DNA from: Sphingomonas abietis
GTDB taxonomy: Bacteria; Pseudomonadota; Alphaproteobacteria; Sphingomonadales; Sphingomonadaceae
Direction of reading: 5' to 3'
NCBI RefSeq assembly: GCF_027625475.1
Contig: NZ_CP115174.1
Location: 1-64,000, forward strand
DNA: 64,000 nt
Of the stretch, positions 25,993-36,451 are shown one piece after another; position 1 is the stretch's first letter; each line of letters opens with the position of its first letter. The notes under the pieces were generated by a model. The model did not search any database. It was not told the DNA's origin and worked only from the letters and a program-made list of their open reading frames with translations. The position numbers and the translations under genes are program-made.

Positions 25993-26404
25993 GTGGTATA
26001 AGCAAAGCATGCCGAATGGCTTGATGGATAGTTGAGAAATGCTCATCGGAAATGCGCAAGTTATTAAGGTATTTACGTTTTCCGTATTGATCCCTTGCCG
26101 TTCTGAATAAATCCAAGCGGTCAAAGCCGACGGTCGCAATCATATCCGCTTTGACCCACCATATTGTTTCGGCAAAGGGGGCCGGCAGCGGTTGATCCAA
26201 TTCGATTCGGCAATGATACCTGTTTCTGGCATCTGACGGTGTGCCGCTCAGCGGGACTACCGTGTGCAGGTTGCCTCTCCCCGGAAGGGCGCCAGTAATC
26301 ACGACTGCGGGTCTGCGTTTGACCATTTCCGGCGGTCGAAAACCGCCGGCGCTATAATCGCATATCAAGATTGTTTTCGGTTTGACCGGATACTGGATCG
26401 GCAT
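25982..26404 (-). CDS. PemK/MazF-family toxin-like protein (orphan)
   Basis: 140-residue protein of the PemK/MazF type: VKRRPAVVITGALPGRGNLHTVVPLSGTP near residues 28-56 gives the conserved Arg-Pro and the first strands of the fold. HCRIEL and ETIWWVKADMIATVGFDRL follow. MazF toxins are sequence-specific RNA endonucleases. No antitoxin gene is visible on either side: 84 bp lie between it and the upstream gene. The gene is AT-richer than its neighbours, with codons such as ATA, AAA and TTA, suggesting acquisition. The structured RNA element lies immediately downstream on the same strand. Confidence 0.75.
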   Translation of the reverse strand: MPIQYPVKPKTILICDYSAGGFRPPEMVKRRPAVVITGALPGRGNLHTVVPLSGTPSDARNRYHCRIELDQPLPAPFAETIWWVKADMIATVGFDRLDLFRTARDQYGKRKYLNNLRISDEHFSTIHQAIRHALLIPLDK

Positions 26405-26488
26405 AACACTTCGTCAGGCTAAAACACCTGAATAGACAGTGCTGTTGCCCTTTCGCAACGGGAATACATCGTCTGTCGACAGAGAGAT

Positions 26489-27250
26489 TTAGCCCGTATG
26501 CCCCGGCAGCGCGATCTGGAACAGCATCGGCCAATCCTTGCCCGTCACGTAGAGCCGATCGGTCGCATGGTCGTAGGCGATGCCGTTGGGCACCGCGTCG
26601 ACGCCGGTGGTGCCGGCCTTGTCCCACAGCGCGCGCAGGTCGATCCAGCCCTTCACATGGCCGGTGCGCGGATCGATGCGGGCGATGTAGGCGGTCTGCC
26701 AGATGTTGGCGAGGATCTCGCCATGGACATATTCGAGCTCGTTGATCTGGTCGATCGGCTTGCCCTCTGCGGTCACCTTCAGCCGACCCGTCACCTTCAG
26801 CGTCGCCGGATCGAGAAAGCGCAGCACCGAGGTGCCGTCGGACAGGATGATGCGATGCGCGTCGCGCGTCATCGCCCAGCCTTCGCCGTCATAATGCCAT
26901 TCACCGGCCTTGGTGAGCCCGTCGAGATTCCAGACGAAGCCGCGCCCGCCGTGCCAGGTGACGCTGTAGAGCTTGTCACCCCAATCGACGATGCCCTCGC
27001 CGAACAGGCCGGGCGGGATCTTCACGCTCTCGATCACCCGGCCGGTGGCGAGATCCTTCCGGCGGATGAAGGATTGGCCGTCATAGCCGGTGCTCTCATA
27101 GAGCTGGCCGTCGCGGATCAGCAGGCCTTCGGTGAAGGCGCTGGTGTCGTGCGGGAAAGTGGCGAGGATGCGCGCCGGCGCGCTCGGCAGTTCGGCCGAT
27201 GCGGTGCCGGCGCACAATGCCGCCAGGATCAGGGTGGCGAACGGTCTCAA
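26489..27250 (-). CDS. Glutaminyl-peptide cyclotransferase (plant/bacterial type)
   Basis: 253-residue exported beta-propeller enzyme that converts N-terminal glutamine of peptides to pyroglutamate. From the TTG at 27250 there is a clear signal peptide ([18 protein letters not shown]). The family core includes [55 protein letters not shown] and [23 protein letters not shown]; described piecewise, these are the propeller repeats with the conserved Glu and Asn. The start overlaps the dapD stop (TTGA). Substrates are unknown. Confidence 0.87.
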   Translation of the reverse strand: MRPFATLILAALCAGTASAELPSAPARILATFPHDTSAFTEGLLIRDGQLYESTGYDGQSFIRRKDLATGRVIESVKIPPGLFGEGIVDWGDKLYSVTWHGGRGFVWNLDGLTKAGEWHYDGEGWAMTRDAHRIILSDGTSVLRFLDPATLKVTGRLKVTAEGKPIDQINELEYVHGEILANIWQTAYIARIDPRTGHVKGWIDLRALWDKAGTTGVDAVPNGIAYDHATDRLYVTGKDWPMLFQIALPGHTG

Positions 27251-28071
27251 TCGCGGAGCAGTTCGTTGATCGCGGTCTTGGAGCGGGTCTGCGCGTCGAC
27301 CGTCTTCACGATCACCGCGCAATAGAGCGAGGGGCCGCCGTTCGGATCGGGCAGCGTGCCGGGGACCACCACCGAATAGGCCGGCACCTCGCCGCGATGG
27401 ATCGTGCCGGTCGCCCGATCGACGATCTTGGTCGAGGCGCCGAGATAGACGCCCATCGACAGCACCGCGCCCTCGCGCACGATCACGCCCTCGGCCACTT
27501 CGGCGCGCGCGCCGATGAAGCAGCCATCCTCGATGATCACCGGATTGGCCTGGAGCGGCTCGAGCACGCCGCCAATGCCGGCGCCGCCCGAGAGATGCAC
27601 ATTCTTGCCGATCTGGGCACAGCTGCCGACCGTCGCCCAGGTATCGACCATCGTGCCGCTATCGACATAGGCGCCGATGTTGACGAAGCTCGGCATCAGC
27701 ACGACGCCCTTGCCGATGAACGCGCCGCGCCGCGCGATCGCGCCGGGGACGACGCGGAATCCCGCCTCGGTGAAGGTGTCGCGGGTCCAGTAGTCGAACT
27801 TGCTCTGCACCTTGTCGAAGGCGGGGGCGCCGCCGGCGCCGCCATCGATCACCTCGTTGGCGCGCAACCGGAAGGAGAGCAGCACGGCCTTCTTGAGCCA
27901 CTGGTTGACGCGCCACTCATCGCCCACCTTCTCGGCGACGCGATAGCTACCATCGTCGAGACCGCGGATCGCGGTTTCCACCGCGGAGCGGATCGGCCCT
28001 GCGGTCTGATGGTCCAGCGTGTCGCGCTCTTCCCAGGCCTGATCGATGGTGGCGGTGAGTTCGGCGGTCAT
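27247..28071 (-). CDS. dapD: 2,3,4,5-tetrahydropyridine-2,6-dicarboxylate N-succinyltransferase
   Basis: 274-residue enzyme of the succinylase branch of lysine and diaminopimelate synthesis. After an N-terminal helical domain, the left-handed beta-helix hexapeptide repeats run from about residue 100 to 230: [40 protein letters not shown] and [16 protein letters not shown]. The length matches the family. Start is ATG 28071, overlapping the HAD gene stop by ATGA. The HAD-dapD pairing is frequent in alphaproteobacteria, and dapE is not in the window. Confidence 0.97.
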   Translation of the reverse strand: MTAELTATIDQAWEERDTLDHQTAGPIRSAVETAIRGLDDGSYRVAEKVGDEWRVNQWLKKAVLLSFRLRANEVIDGGAGGAPAFDKVQSKFDYWTRDTFTEAGFRVVPGAIARRGAFIGKGVVLMPSFVNIGAYVDSGTMVDTWATVGSCAQIGKNVHLSGGAGIGGVLEPLQANPVIIEDGCFIGARAEVAEGVIVREGAVLSMGVYLGASTKIVDRATGTIHRGEVPAYSVVVPGTLPDPNGGPSLYCAVIVKTVDAQTRSKTAINELLRD

Positions 28072-28739
28072 TCGGAGTCCCCAAGCACGGAGTGGAGCCA
28101 GTCGGCAAGATCGGTGATGGTGTAGTCGACATAGGATCGATCGGCGTCGTGGCCCTGCTCGGAGCCATTGTCGATCCATACCGTGGTCATGCCCAGCGCC
28201 TTGGCAGGCGCGAGGTTGCGCGCCATGTCCTCGACGAACAGGCTCTCCCGCGGATCGACGCCCAAGGCTTCGATCATCGCGGCGTAGCTCGCCGCGTGCG
28301 GCTTGGGCTTGTAGGCCGAGGCATGGATGTCGTGGATCGCCTCGAAGCTCTCCGACAGGCCGAGCCGCGCGAGCACCTTGCGAGCGTAGGGCTCGTCGCC
28401 ATTGGTGAAGACCAGCTTGCGGCCGGGCAGGCGCGCGATCAGCCGGGCGAGGCGGGCATCCTCGGCCAGGACGTCGAGATCGATATCGTGGACGTCGGCG
28501 AGATAGTGGTGCGGATCGACATCATGCTCGTCGATCAGGCCGGAGAGCGTGGTGCCATGCTGCTGGAACCAGCTTTTCTGGATGCGGCGGGCCTCGACCA
28601 GATCGTCCAGCCCCAGCGTGCGCGCCACATAGGCGGTCATCCGCACGTCCATCAGCCCGAACAGGTCCGCGCTCGCCGGATAGAGCGTGTTGTCGAGATC
28701 GAAGATCCACGCGCGGATATGGTCGAGGGCGGGGGGCAT
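28068..28739 (-). CDS. HAD-family pyrimidine 5'-nucleotidase-like phosphatase
   Basis: 223-residue haloacid dehalogenase-superfamily phosphatase of the SDT1/pyrimidine 5'-nucleotidase type. Motif I is FDLDNTLYP with nucleophile Asp14 and Asp16. Motif II is [10 protein letters not shown] near residue 112, motif III the Lys in [10 protein letters not shown] near 142, and motif [18 protein letters not shown] near 165. A four-helix cap follows motif I. I use ATG 28739; a GTG 12 bases upstream is possible. It is translationally coupled to dapD. The physiological substrate is unclear. Confidence 0.88.
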   Translation of the reverse strand: MPPALDHIRAWIFDLDNTLYPASADLFGLMDVRMTAYVARTLGLDDLVEARRIQKSWFQQHGTTLSGLIDEHDVDPHHYLADVHDIDLDVLAEDARLARLIARLPGRKLVFTNGDEPYARKVLARLGLSESFEAIHDIHASAYKPKPHAASYAAMIEALGVDPRESLFVEDMARNLAPAKALGMTTVWIDNGSEQGHDADRSYVDYTITDLADWLHSVLGDSE

Positions 28740-28792
28740 ATCCGCGCGCACCTAGCGTTGCCGTGCGCGCGCGTCCATCACACCCTGCGTCT

Positions 28793-29170
28793 TCACACCA
28801 TGAAGCTTTCGCCGCAGCCGCACGAGCCCTTGGCGTTGGGATTGGCGAAGACGAAGCCGGCGGTGAAATCATCCTCCACCCAGTCCATCGTCGAGCCGAT
28901 CAGGTAGAGCACCGATCCGCCATCGACGAAGAAGCTGCCGCCGGGCGTTTCGATCCGCTCGTCCATCGGATCGGCCTCGCCGACATAATCGACCGAATAG
29001 GCCAGCCCCGAGCAGCCGCGGCGCGGGGTCGAGAGCTTGACGCCGATCGTGCCTTCGGGCGCCTTCGCCATCAGATCTGCGATGCGCTGCTCGGCCGACG
29101 GCGTGAGATTGAGCGCGGCGGGGCGGGGGCGGCGGGGGGCGGTGGTGGTTGCGGTGGCAATGGTGGTCAT
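28793..29170 (-). CDS. sufA: A-type iron-sulfur carrier protein (SufA/IscA-like)
   Basis: 125-residue HesB-domain protein, last gene of the SUF cluster. It carries and transfers Fe-S clusters to apo-enzymes. The three cluster-binding cysteines are Cys53 (RRGCSGLAYS) and Cys117 and Cys119 (KGSCGCGESF). The first 20 residues are an unusual Thr/Ala/Arg/Pro-rich extension. It is separated from the DUF59 gene by 115 bp containing a palindromic repeat, so it may have its own promoter or be reached by read-through. Confidence 0.93.
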   Translation of the reverse strand: MTTIATATTTAPRRPRPAALNLTPSAEQRIADLMAKAPEGTIGVKLSTPRRGCSGLAYSVDYVGEADPMDERIETPGGSFFVDGGSVLYLIGSTMDWVEDDFTAGFVFANPNAKGSCGCGESFMV

Positions 29171-29179
29171 GCAGACCTC

Positions 29180-29258
29180 CGTTCGTCCCGAGCGAAGTCG
29201 AGGGACGTGAAGCGGGTGAAAGCGAAGCGTGTCTCAACTAGGCTCGACACCAACGGAG
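29180..29258. repeat. Dispersed palindromic repeat (suf gap 1)
   Basis: Begins with CGTTCGTCCCGAGCGAAGTC and continues GAGGGACG, the same unit as in the sufC-sufB gap (reverse complement at 33065-33093). The opposite arm, near 29241-29258, has decayed. Lies between the DUF59 gene and sufA. Confidence 0.7.
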
Positions 29259-29285
29259 CAAAGGGGAGGCTGAGCGCACGCCTCA

Positions 29286-29804
29286 TCACAGCATCCCCAG
29301 TTCGAGCTTGGCCTCGTCGGACATCTTCTGCGGATCCCACGGCGGATCCCAGATCAGGTTCACTTCGGCCGAACCGACCCCCGGCACCGCGGCGACGCGC
29401 ATCTCGACCTCGCCCGGCATCGATTCGGCGACCGGGCAGTTGGGCGTCGTCAGCGTCATGGTGACGACGGTGTGGCCGCCTGCGATCTCGACATTGTAGA
29501 CAAGGCCGAGATCATAGATGTTCACCGGAATCTCGGGATCGTAGATGTCCTTGAGCGCGTCGATCACCGCCTCGTAAAGCGCGCCGCCGGGCTCTTCGCC
29601 GGATATCTCGGCGGGCTTCTGCGAGAGAAAACCTTCCAGATAATCCTTCGGGCGTTCGGCAATCTTCGGCTCGGCAGCGGCTGCTCCGCCAGAGGCCGTA
29701 TCTTCGCGCAGATCGGCGCGCACCTCGGCGTCGTCCAGGCGCGGACGCTCGCGCTTGTCCGGCGCCGTATCCGCTTCCTCGACCATGATCCCGTTTCCGC
29801 TCAT
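29286..29804 (-). CDS. SUF system DUF59 (MIP18-like) protein, SufT-type
   Basis: 172-residue protein. The C-terminal half is the DUF59/MIP18 domain: DALKDIYDPEIPVNIYDLGL near residue 80, TMTLTTPNCPVAESMP with the conserved Cys near 120, and DPPWDPQKMSDEAK near the end. The N-terminal 60 residues are acidic and variable. DUF59 proteins in SUF clusters act in Fe-S maturation of target proteins. I start at ATG 29804, which has TAAGG eight bases upstream; a GTG at 29837 would overlap sufS by 23 bp. Confidence 0.9.
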   Translation of the reverse strand: MSGNGIMVEEADTAPDKRERPRLDDAEVRADLREDTASGGAAAAEPKIAERPKDYLEGFLSQKPAEISGEEPGGALYEAVIDALKDIYDPEIPVNIYDLGLVYNVEIAGGHTVVTMTLTTPNCPVAESMPGEVEMRVAAVPGVGSAEVNLIWDPPWDPQKMSDEAKLELGML

Positions 29805-29814
29805 GCCAAAGACC

Positions 29815-31032
29815 TTACCCAAAAATCCGCGTAACACGCTCGATACCTTCGATCAGCGCCTGCACATCGTCAGGCCCGTTATAGACTCCGAACGAGGCGC
29901 GGGCCGTGGCGTCCACGCCCAGCGCCGCCATCAGCGGCTGCGCGCAATGATGCCCGGCGCGGATCGCGACCCGGCTCTCGTCCAATATGGTGCCGATATC
30001 ATGGGGATGCACCCCCTCGATCGTGAAGCTGACGATGCCGGCGCTATCGTCCGGGCCGAACAGCCGCACCGAATTAATGCCGGCGAGCGCCGCCCGCGTC
30101 TCGGCCACCAGCGCCGTCTCATGGGCATGGATCGCGGGGAGGCCGATGCTCTCGACATAATCGATCGCCGCGTGCAGCCCGATCACGCCGACGATGTGCG
30201 GCGTCCCCGCCTCGAACCGCGCCGGCGCGGGGAGGAAGGTCGTCTGCTCGAACGTCACCTTGTCGATCATCGATCCGCCGCCCTGCCAGGGCGGCATCGA
30301 ATCGAGAATCTCGGGCCGCGCCCACAGCACGCCGATCCCGGTCGGGCCGTAGAGCTTGTGGCCGGAGAAGGCGTAGAAATCGACGCCGAGCGCGGTCACG
30401 TCGACGGGCAGGCGCGGCACCGCCTGGCAGCCGTCGATCAGGATCTTCGCGCCGACGGCATGGGCGAGATCGGCGGCGCGCTTCACGTCGAGCACCGAGC
30501 CCAGCACGTTGGAGACATGGGCCAGCGCGACCAATTTATGATCGCGGGTAAGCATCGCTTCCGCGGCGTCGAGATCGATGCGGCCGTCTTCGGTCAGCGG
30601 GCAGACGTCGATGATCAGCCCGGTGCGCTCGCGGATCAGCTGCCACGGCACGATGTTGCTGTGATGCTCGAGCGTCGAGAGCAGGATGCGATCGCCGGGC
30701 TTGAGGTGGGTCAGCCCCCAGCTCTGCGCGACGAGGTTGATCGCCTCGGTCGCGCCGCGCACGAACACCACTTCCTGGTCCGAACCGGCACCGATGAACT
30801 GCGCCACCCGCCGCCGCGCCGCCTCATAGGCCAGCGTCATGTCGGCGGAGCGCTGGTACACGCCGCGATGCACGGTGGCGTAGGTCTGGCGATAGGCGCG
30901 GTCGATCGCGTCGACCACCGGGGTCGGCTTCTGCGCGGTCGCCGCGGTGTCGAGATAGGCCCAGCCATGCGGGATCGCCGGGAAATCGGCGACCTTGTCG
31001 AGCGGGCGATCCGAAACGAATGTCTGGGTCAT
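29815..31032 (-). CDS. sufS: Cysteine desulfurase SufS
   Basis: 405-residue PLP enzyme that takes sulfur from cysteine for Fe-S assembly. The PLP lysine is Lys226 in FSGHKLYGPTG, and the sulfur-carrying cysteine is Cys363 in RAGHHCAQPL. LEHHSNIVPW near residue 121 and DGCQAVPRLPVD near 200 are typical of group II desulfurases. The start overlaps the sufD stop by ATGA. No sufE is present in the cluster, so the sulfur acceptor must be a SufE or SufU encoded elsewhere or SufBCD directly. Confidence 0.97.
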   Translation of the reverse strand: MTQTFVSDRPLDKVADFPAIPHGWAYLDTAATAQKPTPVVDAIDRAYRQTYATVHRGVYQRSADMTLAYEAARRRVAQFIGAGSDQEVVFVRGATEAINLVAQSWGLTHLKPGDRILLSTLEHHSNIVPWQLIRERTGLIIDVCPLTEDGRIDLDAAEAMLTRDHKLVALAHVSNVLGSVLDVKRAADLAHAVGAKILIDGCQAVPRLPVDVTALGVDFYAFSGHKLYGPTGIGVLWARPEILDSMPPWQGGGSMIDKVTFEQTTFLPAPARFEAGTPHIVGVIGLHAAIDYVESIGLPAIHAHETALVAETRAALAGINSVRLFGPDDSAGIVSFTIEGVHPHDIGTILDESRVAIRAGHHCAQPLMAALGVDATARASFGVYNGPDDVQALIEGIERVTRIFG

Positions 31033-32108
31033 GCCGAAAGCCATCCGAATGCGGTGTCCGAAAACGCCTCGCGTACAGCCTCGTCGCCAATCCGGGCGAG
31101 GGCGTCGGCGACGAAGGCGCGGGTGAGGATGGCGCGGGCCTCCTGCGGCGGGATGCCGCGCGAGGCGCAGTAGAACAGGCTCTGCTTGTCCAGCTCGCCC
31201 ACCGTCGCGCCATGGCCGCACTTCACGTCGTCGGCGAAGATTTCGAGTTCCGGCTTGAGGTTCACGGCGGCGGTGCGCTGCATCAGCAGGCCGCGCAGCG
31301 ATTGCTCGCCGTCGGTCTTCTGCGCGTGGCGGGCGACCTCGACGCGGGCGGCGACGGAGGCCACCGCCTGGTCGGCCGCGACCGCGCGCCAGATCTGGCG
31401 GCTCTGGCCATGGGCTGCGGCATGGCGGACGGCGAAGGCGGCATCGTGGCGCTGCTTGGCACGGCCGAGCAGGGCGCCGCCGGCCTCGGCGAAGGCCTGC
31501 TCGCCGGTGATGGTCAGATGCCCGTCGAGCCGGCTGTCGGCCGCGCCTGCGACCAGCGATGTGGCGACGAAGCTGGCGGCCTGGCCGATCTCAACGGTGT
31601 CGGCGTGGGACTGGAAGCCGCTGTCGTGCAGGAAACGGCGGGCGACCATCGCGCGGGCCGATCGGGCCAGCGTGAAGGAGGCGGCGCGGTTGGACCAGCC
31701 GTCACCGGCATAGCTTTCCACGATCGAGGCGACCGCATCCTCCTCCAGCGTCACCTGCGCGGCGAGATGGTTGGCACCGCCACTGGCGACATGGACGATC
31801 TGGATCGGGTCGGTCGCGGCATCCTGGCCGAGCGTCAGCGACCAGCCGGCGTTGCCGGCGAGGCGGCCGAGCGCGTGCTTCGCGGCCGTGGCATCGGCGG
31901 GGCCGATCTGGACGGGGCCGGGATTGGACCGGCTGGCATCATAGACGCCGTCCACGAACAGCAGGCGCGGGCCGGCGATATCGATCCACAGCTCGTCGAT
32001 CGTGCGGGGCTGGCCGCTGGGCTTGCCCTCGGCCAGCGCCGGGAGCGCAGCGAGATCCGACCAGCGCCAAGCCTCGTCGCGGATGGTGGGGAGGGCGAGA
32101 GCGGTCAT
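31029..32108 (-). CDS. sufD: Fe-S assembly scaffold protein SufD
   Basis: 359-residue SufD, partner of SufB and SufC in the scaffold complex. The C-terminal beta-helix contains MQRTAAVNLKPELEIFADDV and KCGHGATVGELDKQSLFYC with the conserved His-Gly-Ala-Thr, around residues 270-320. The N-terminus is short and variable, as usual. Start is ATG 32108, chosen over an earlier GTG. The sufC-sufD gap of 124 bp holds a large inverted repeat. Confidence 0.95.
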   Translation of the reverse strand: MTALALPTIRDEAWRWSDLAALPALAEGKPSGQPRTIDELWIDIAGPRLLFVDGVYDASRSNPGPVQIGPADATAAKHALGRLAGNAGWSLTLGQDAATDPIQIVHVASGGANHLAAQVTLEEDAVASIVESYAGDGWSNRAASFTLARSARAMVARRFLHDSGFQSHADTVEIGQAASFVATSLVAGAADSRLDGHLTITGEQAFAEAGGALLGRAKQRHDAAFAVRHAAAHGQSRQIWRAVAADQAVASVAARVEVARHAQKTDGEQSLRGLLMQRTAAVNLKPELEIFADDVKCGHGATVGELDKQSLFYCASRGIPPQEARAILTRAFVADALARIGDEAVREAFSDTAFGWLSA

Positions 32109-32125
32109 GCGACACACCCCTTCTT

Positions 32126-32225
32126 CGTCATCCCGGACTGGGTCGGGGATCCAGACGCACTCGGCCCGATCCTCTCGCGCTGCGCGTCTGGATCCTGACC
32201 TTCGTCAGGATGACGGAAGGAAAGA
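32126..32225. repeat. Large inverted repeat in the sufC-sufD gap
   Basis: Outer arms are CGTCATCC (32126-32133) and GGATGACG (32218-32225); inner arms are GATCCAGACGC (32148-32158) and GCGTCTGGATC (32184-32194). A different family from the GTTCGTCCCGAGC repeats. The element fills most of the gap between two genes of one operon and would form a hairpin in the mRNA. Confidence 0.75.
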
Positions 32226-32232
32226 CGCTGCA

Positions 32233-32988
<756 letters not shown>

Positions 32989-33010
32989 TGCTTTACGCTT
33001 CCGTTCAAAT

Positions 33011-33093
33011 CCGTTCGTGCCGAGCGCAGTCGAGGTACGTGCCCCGAGCGCTCCGTCTGCCGCCCGTCCCTCGACTTCGCTCGGGACGAACGG
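33011..33093. repeat. Dispersed palindromic repeat (sufB-sufC gap)
   Basis: Arms CCGTTCGTGCCGAGCGCAGT at 33011-33030 and its imperfect inverse ending ACGAACGG at 33093, with TCGAGGTACG and CGTCCCTCGA next inward. Fills the gap between sufB and sufC. The same unit recurs at 29180 and, diverged, at 34621. Confidence 0.75.
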
Positions 33094-33100
33094 TTGAAAA

Positions 33101-34593
<1,493 letters not shown>

Positions 34594-34594
<1 letters not shown>

Positions 34595-35100
34595 TACGCA
34601 ATACCTACCGACATGAGATCCGTTCGTGCTGAGCCTGTCGAAGCACCGCCCGTCCCCTTCGCGGAGAAGGGCAGCCGTTCGACAGGCTCGGGGCGAACGG
34701 GGTGAGAGAGCGAGGCCAGCGACACGCCGGCGAAGGCGCCACGCACGGCATCGTTCACCACGCCCCAATGCGGGCGGACCTTGCAGGCATTTTCGAGCGC
34801 GCAATCATGCTTGGCCTCGTCGACACAGGAGGTCAGCGCGATCGGCCCCTCCACCGCCTCGACGATGTCGGCGAGATTGATCGTTTCGGCCGACCGCGCC
34901 AGCATGAAGCCGCCCGCCGCGCCGCGCGAGGAAGCCAGCAGGCCGGCGGATGTCAGCTTGCCCATCACCTTCTGCGCGGTGGGCAGCGGCACGCCGGTCT
35001 CGGCCGAGAGGTTGGTCGCGGAGAAGCGGGCGTCGGCGCCATGGCGCGCGGCGGCGGCCATCATCACCACGGCATAATCGGCTAGGCTCGAAAGACGCAT
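34594..35100 (-). CDS. Rrf2/IscR-type SUF operon regulator with repeat-derived C-terminal tail
   Basis: 168-residue DNA-binding regulator. A winged helix spans residues 1-80 ([20 protein letters not shown]; recognition helix near [17 protein letters not shown]). Three cysteines, Cys92, Cys100 and Cys106, can hold an Fe-S cluster, as in IscR, so it probably senses cluster status and represses the operon it heads. Residues 134-160 (beginning [16 protein letters not shown]) are encoded exactly by a palindromic repeat at 34621-34701 and are not part of the family fold. The start is ATG 35100. Divergent from pyrD with 216 bp between. Confidence 0.9.
34621..34701. repeat. Palindromic repeat inside the regulator's reading frame
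   Basis: Arms CCGTTCGTGCTGAGCCTGTC plus GAA at 34621-34643, and the near-perfect inverse TTCGACAGGCTCGGGGCGAA plus CGG at 34679-34701. The repeat keeps the reading frame open and encodes residues 134-160 of the Rrf2 protein. Confidence 0.8.
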
Positions 35101-35316
35101 GTCTTGTTGCGATCCATTCTCAATCCGGACTGATTCGATCCGAATTGCCATGTGGTCCCGGCAGGGGGCGCGGTCAAGGGCGATCAGTCCCTATCAGCCA
35201 CTCAATTTGGGCCTCACCGCTTTCGGGAATCGGGTGCGGCGTCGGTGGTGCTTCCCCTGCTCGGGTACGACCGAAGTGAGGATGACAGCGGGCGCGGCGT
35301 GCATTAGCGCCGCGTC

Positions 35317-36354
35317 ATGCTCTACCCCTTTATCCGTCCGCTGATCTTCCGCCTCGATGCGGAGAGGGCGCATCACTGGTCGCTGGCCGCGCTCGAGCGA
35401 TTCCCCCGGCGATCGCCGCCGGCTGCCGATCCCCGGCTCGCGGTGCGGATCGCGGGGCTGGATTTCCCGAATCCGGTCGGCCTCGCGGCAGGCTATGACA
35501 AGGACGCGCGCGTGCCGGATGCGATGCTGGGGCTGGGCTTCGGCTTCGTCGAGGTCGGCACGCTGACGCCGCAGCCGCAGGCCGGCAATCCGCAGCCGCG
35601 GCTATTCCGGCTGGTCGAGGATCAGGCGGTGATCAACCGCATGGGCTTCAACAATGGCGGGCAGGAGGCGGCCTTCGCCCGGCTGGCGGCGCGGGCGCGT
35701 ACCGGCCAGCGCGGGGGTATCGTCGGGGTCAATGTCGGCGCCAACAAGGACGCGACCGATCGCATCGCCGATTATGCGGCCGGCGTCCGCGCGATGGCGC
35801 CGGTGGCGGATTATCTGACGATCAACATCTCGTCCCCCAACACCCCGGGCCTGCGCGCCCTGCAGGAGGCGGCGGCGCTGGACGAGCTGCTGGCCGGTGC
35901 GATCGAGGCGCGGGGCGAGGGCGGGCCGCCGATCTTCCTCAAGGTCGCGCCCGATCTGGAGCCGAACGACATCCACGCGATCGCGCGCGTCGTGATCGAT
36001 CGCAAGGTCGATGCGCTGATCGTCGCCAACACCACCGTCTCGCGGCCGCCTCTGTCCTCGGGCCTCGCCGGCGAGCAGGGCGGGCTTTCGGGCGAGCCGC
36101 TGCGGCCACTGGCGCTCCAGCGGCTGCGCGATTTCCGCCACGCCACCGGCGGGCGGGTGCCGCTGATCGCGGCGGGCGGCATCGCCTCGGCGGCCGATGC
36201 CTATGCCCGTATCCGCGCGGGGGCGAGCCTCATCCAGCTCTATTCGGCATTGGTCTATGAAGGGCCGGGGCTGGCGAAGCGGATCGCAAGCGGGCTGGTG
36301 CCGCTGCTGGAGCGGGACGGATTCGGCAGCATCGCCGAGGCGATCGGCGCCTGA
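35317..36354 (+). CDS. pyrD: Dihydroorotate dehydrogenase (quinone), class 2
   Basis: 345-residue FMN enzyme at the inner membrane, oxidising dihydroorotate to orotate with quinone in pyrimidine synthesis. The N-terminal helices MLYPFIRPLIFRLDAERAHH are the membrane and quinone-binding part of class 2 enzymes. FMN and substrate motifs are FPNPVGLAAGYDKDA, NRMGFNNGG, NISSPNTPGLR, and LIAAGGIASAADAYARIRAGA. The length matches class 2. It is transcribed alone; the 216 bp upstream holds degenerate repeat-like sequence and the promoters of pyrD and the suf operon. Confidence 0.97.
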   Translation: MLYPFIRPLIFRLDAERAHHWSLAALERFPRRSPPAADPRLAVRIAGLDFPNPVGLAAGYDKDARVPDAMLGLGFGFVEVGTLTPQPQAGNPQPRLFRLVEDQAVINRMGFNNGGQEAAFARLAARARTGQRGGIVGVNVGANKDATDRIADYAAGVRAMAPVADYLTINISSPNTPGLRALQEAAALDELLAGAIEARGEGGPPIFLKVAPDLEPNDIHAIARVVIDRKVDALIVANTTVSRPPLSSGLAGEQGGLSGEPLRPLALQRLRDFRHATGGRVPLIAAGGIASAADAYARIRAGASLIQLYSALVYEGPGLAKRIASGLVPLLERDGFGSIAEAIGA

Positions 36355-36451
36355 TCGTCGCAGCGCAGGCTTGCGCTGCCTCAGGAACCGGCCGAAACCG
36401 TAGCGTCATGCGATAGCCTGCCGGCAGCGTATCGGCAGGGGCGGAGAGATT

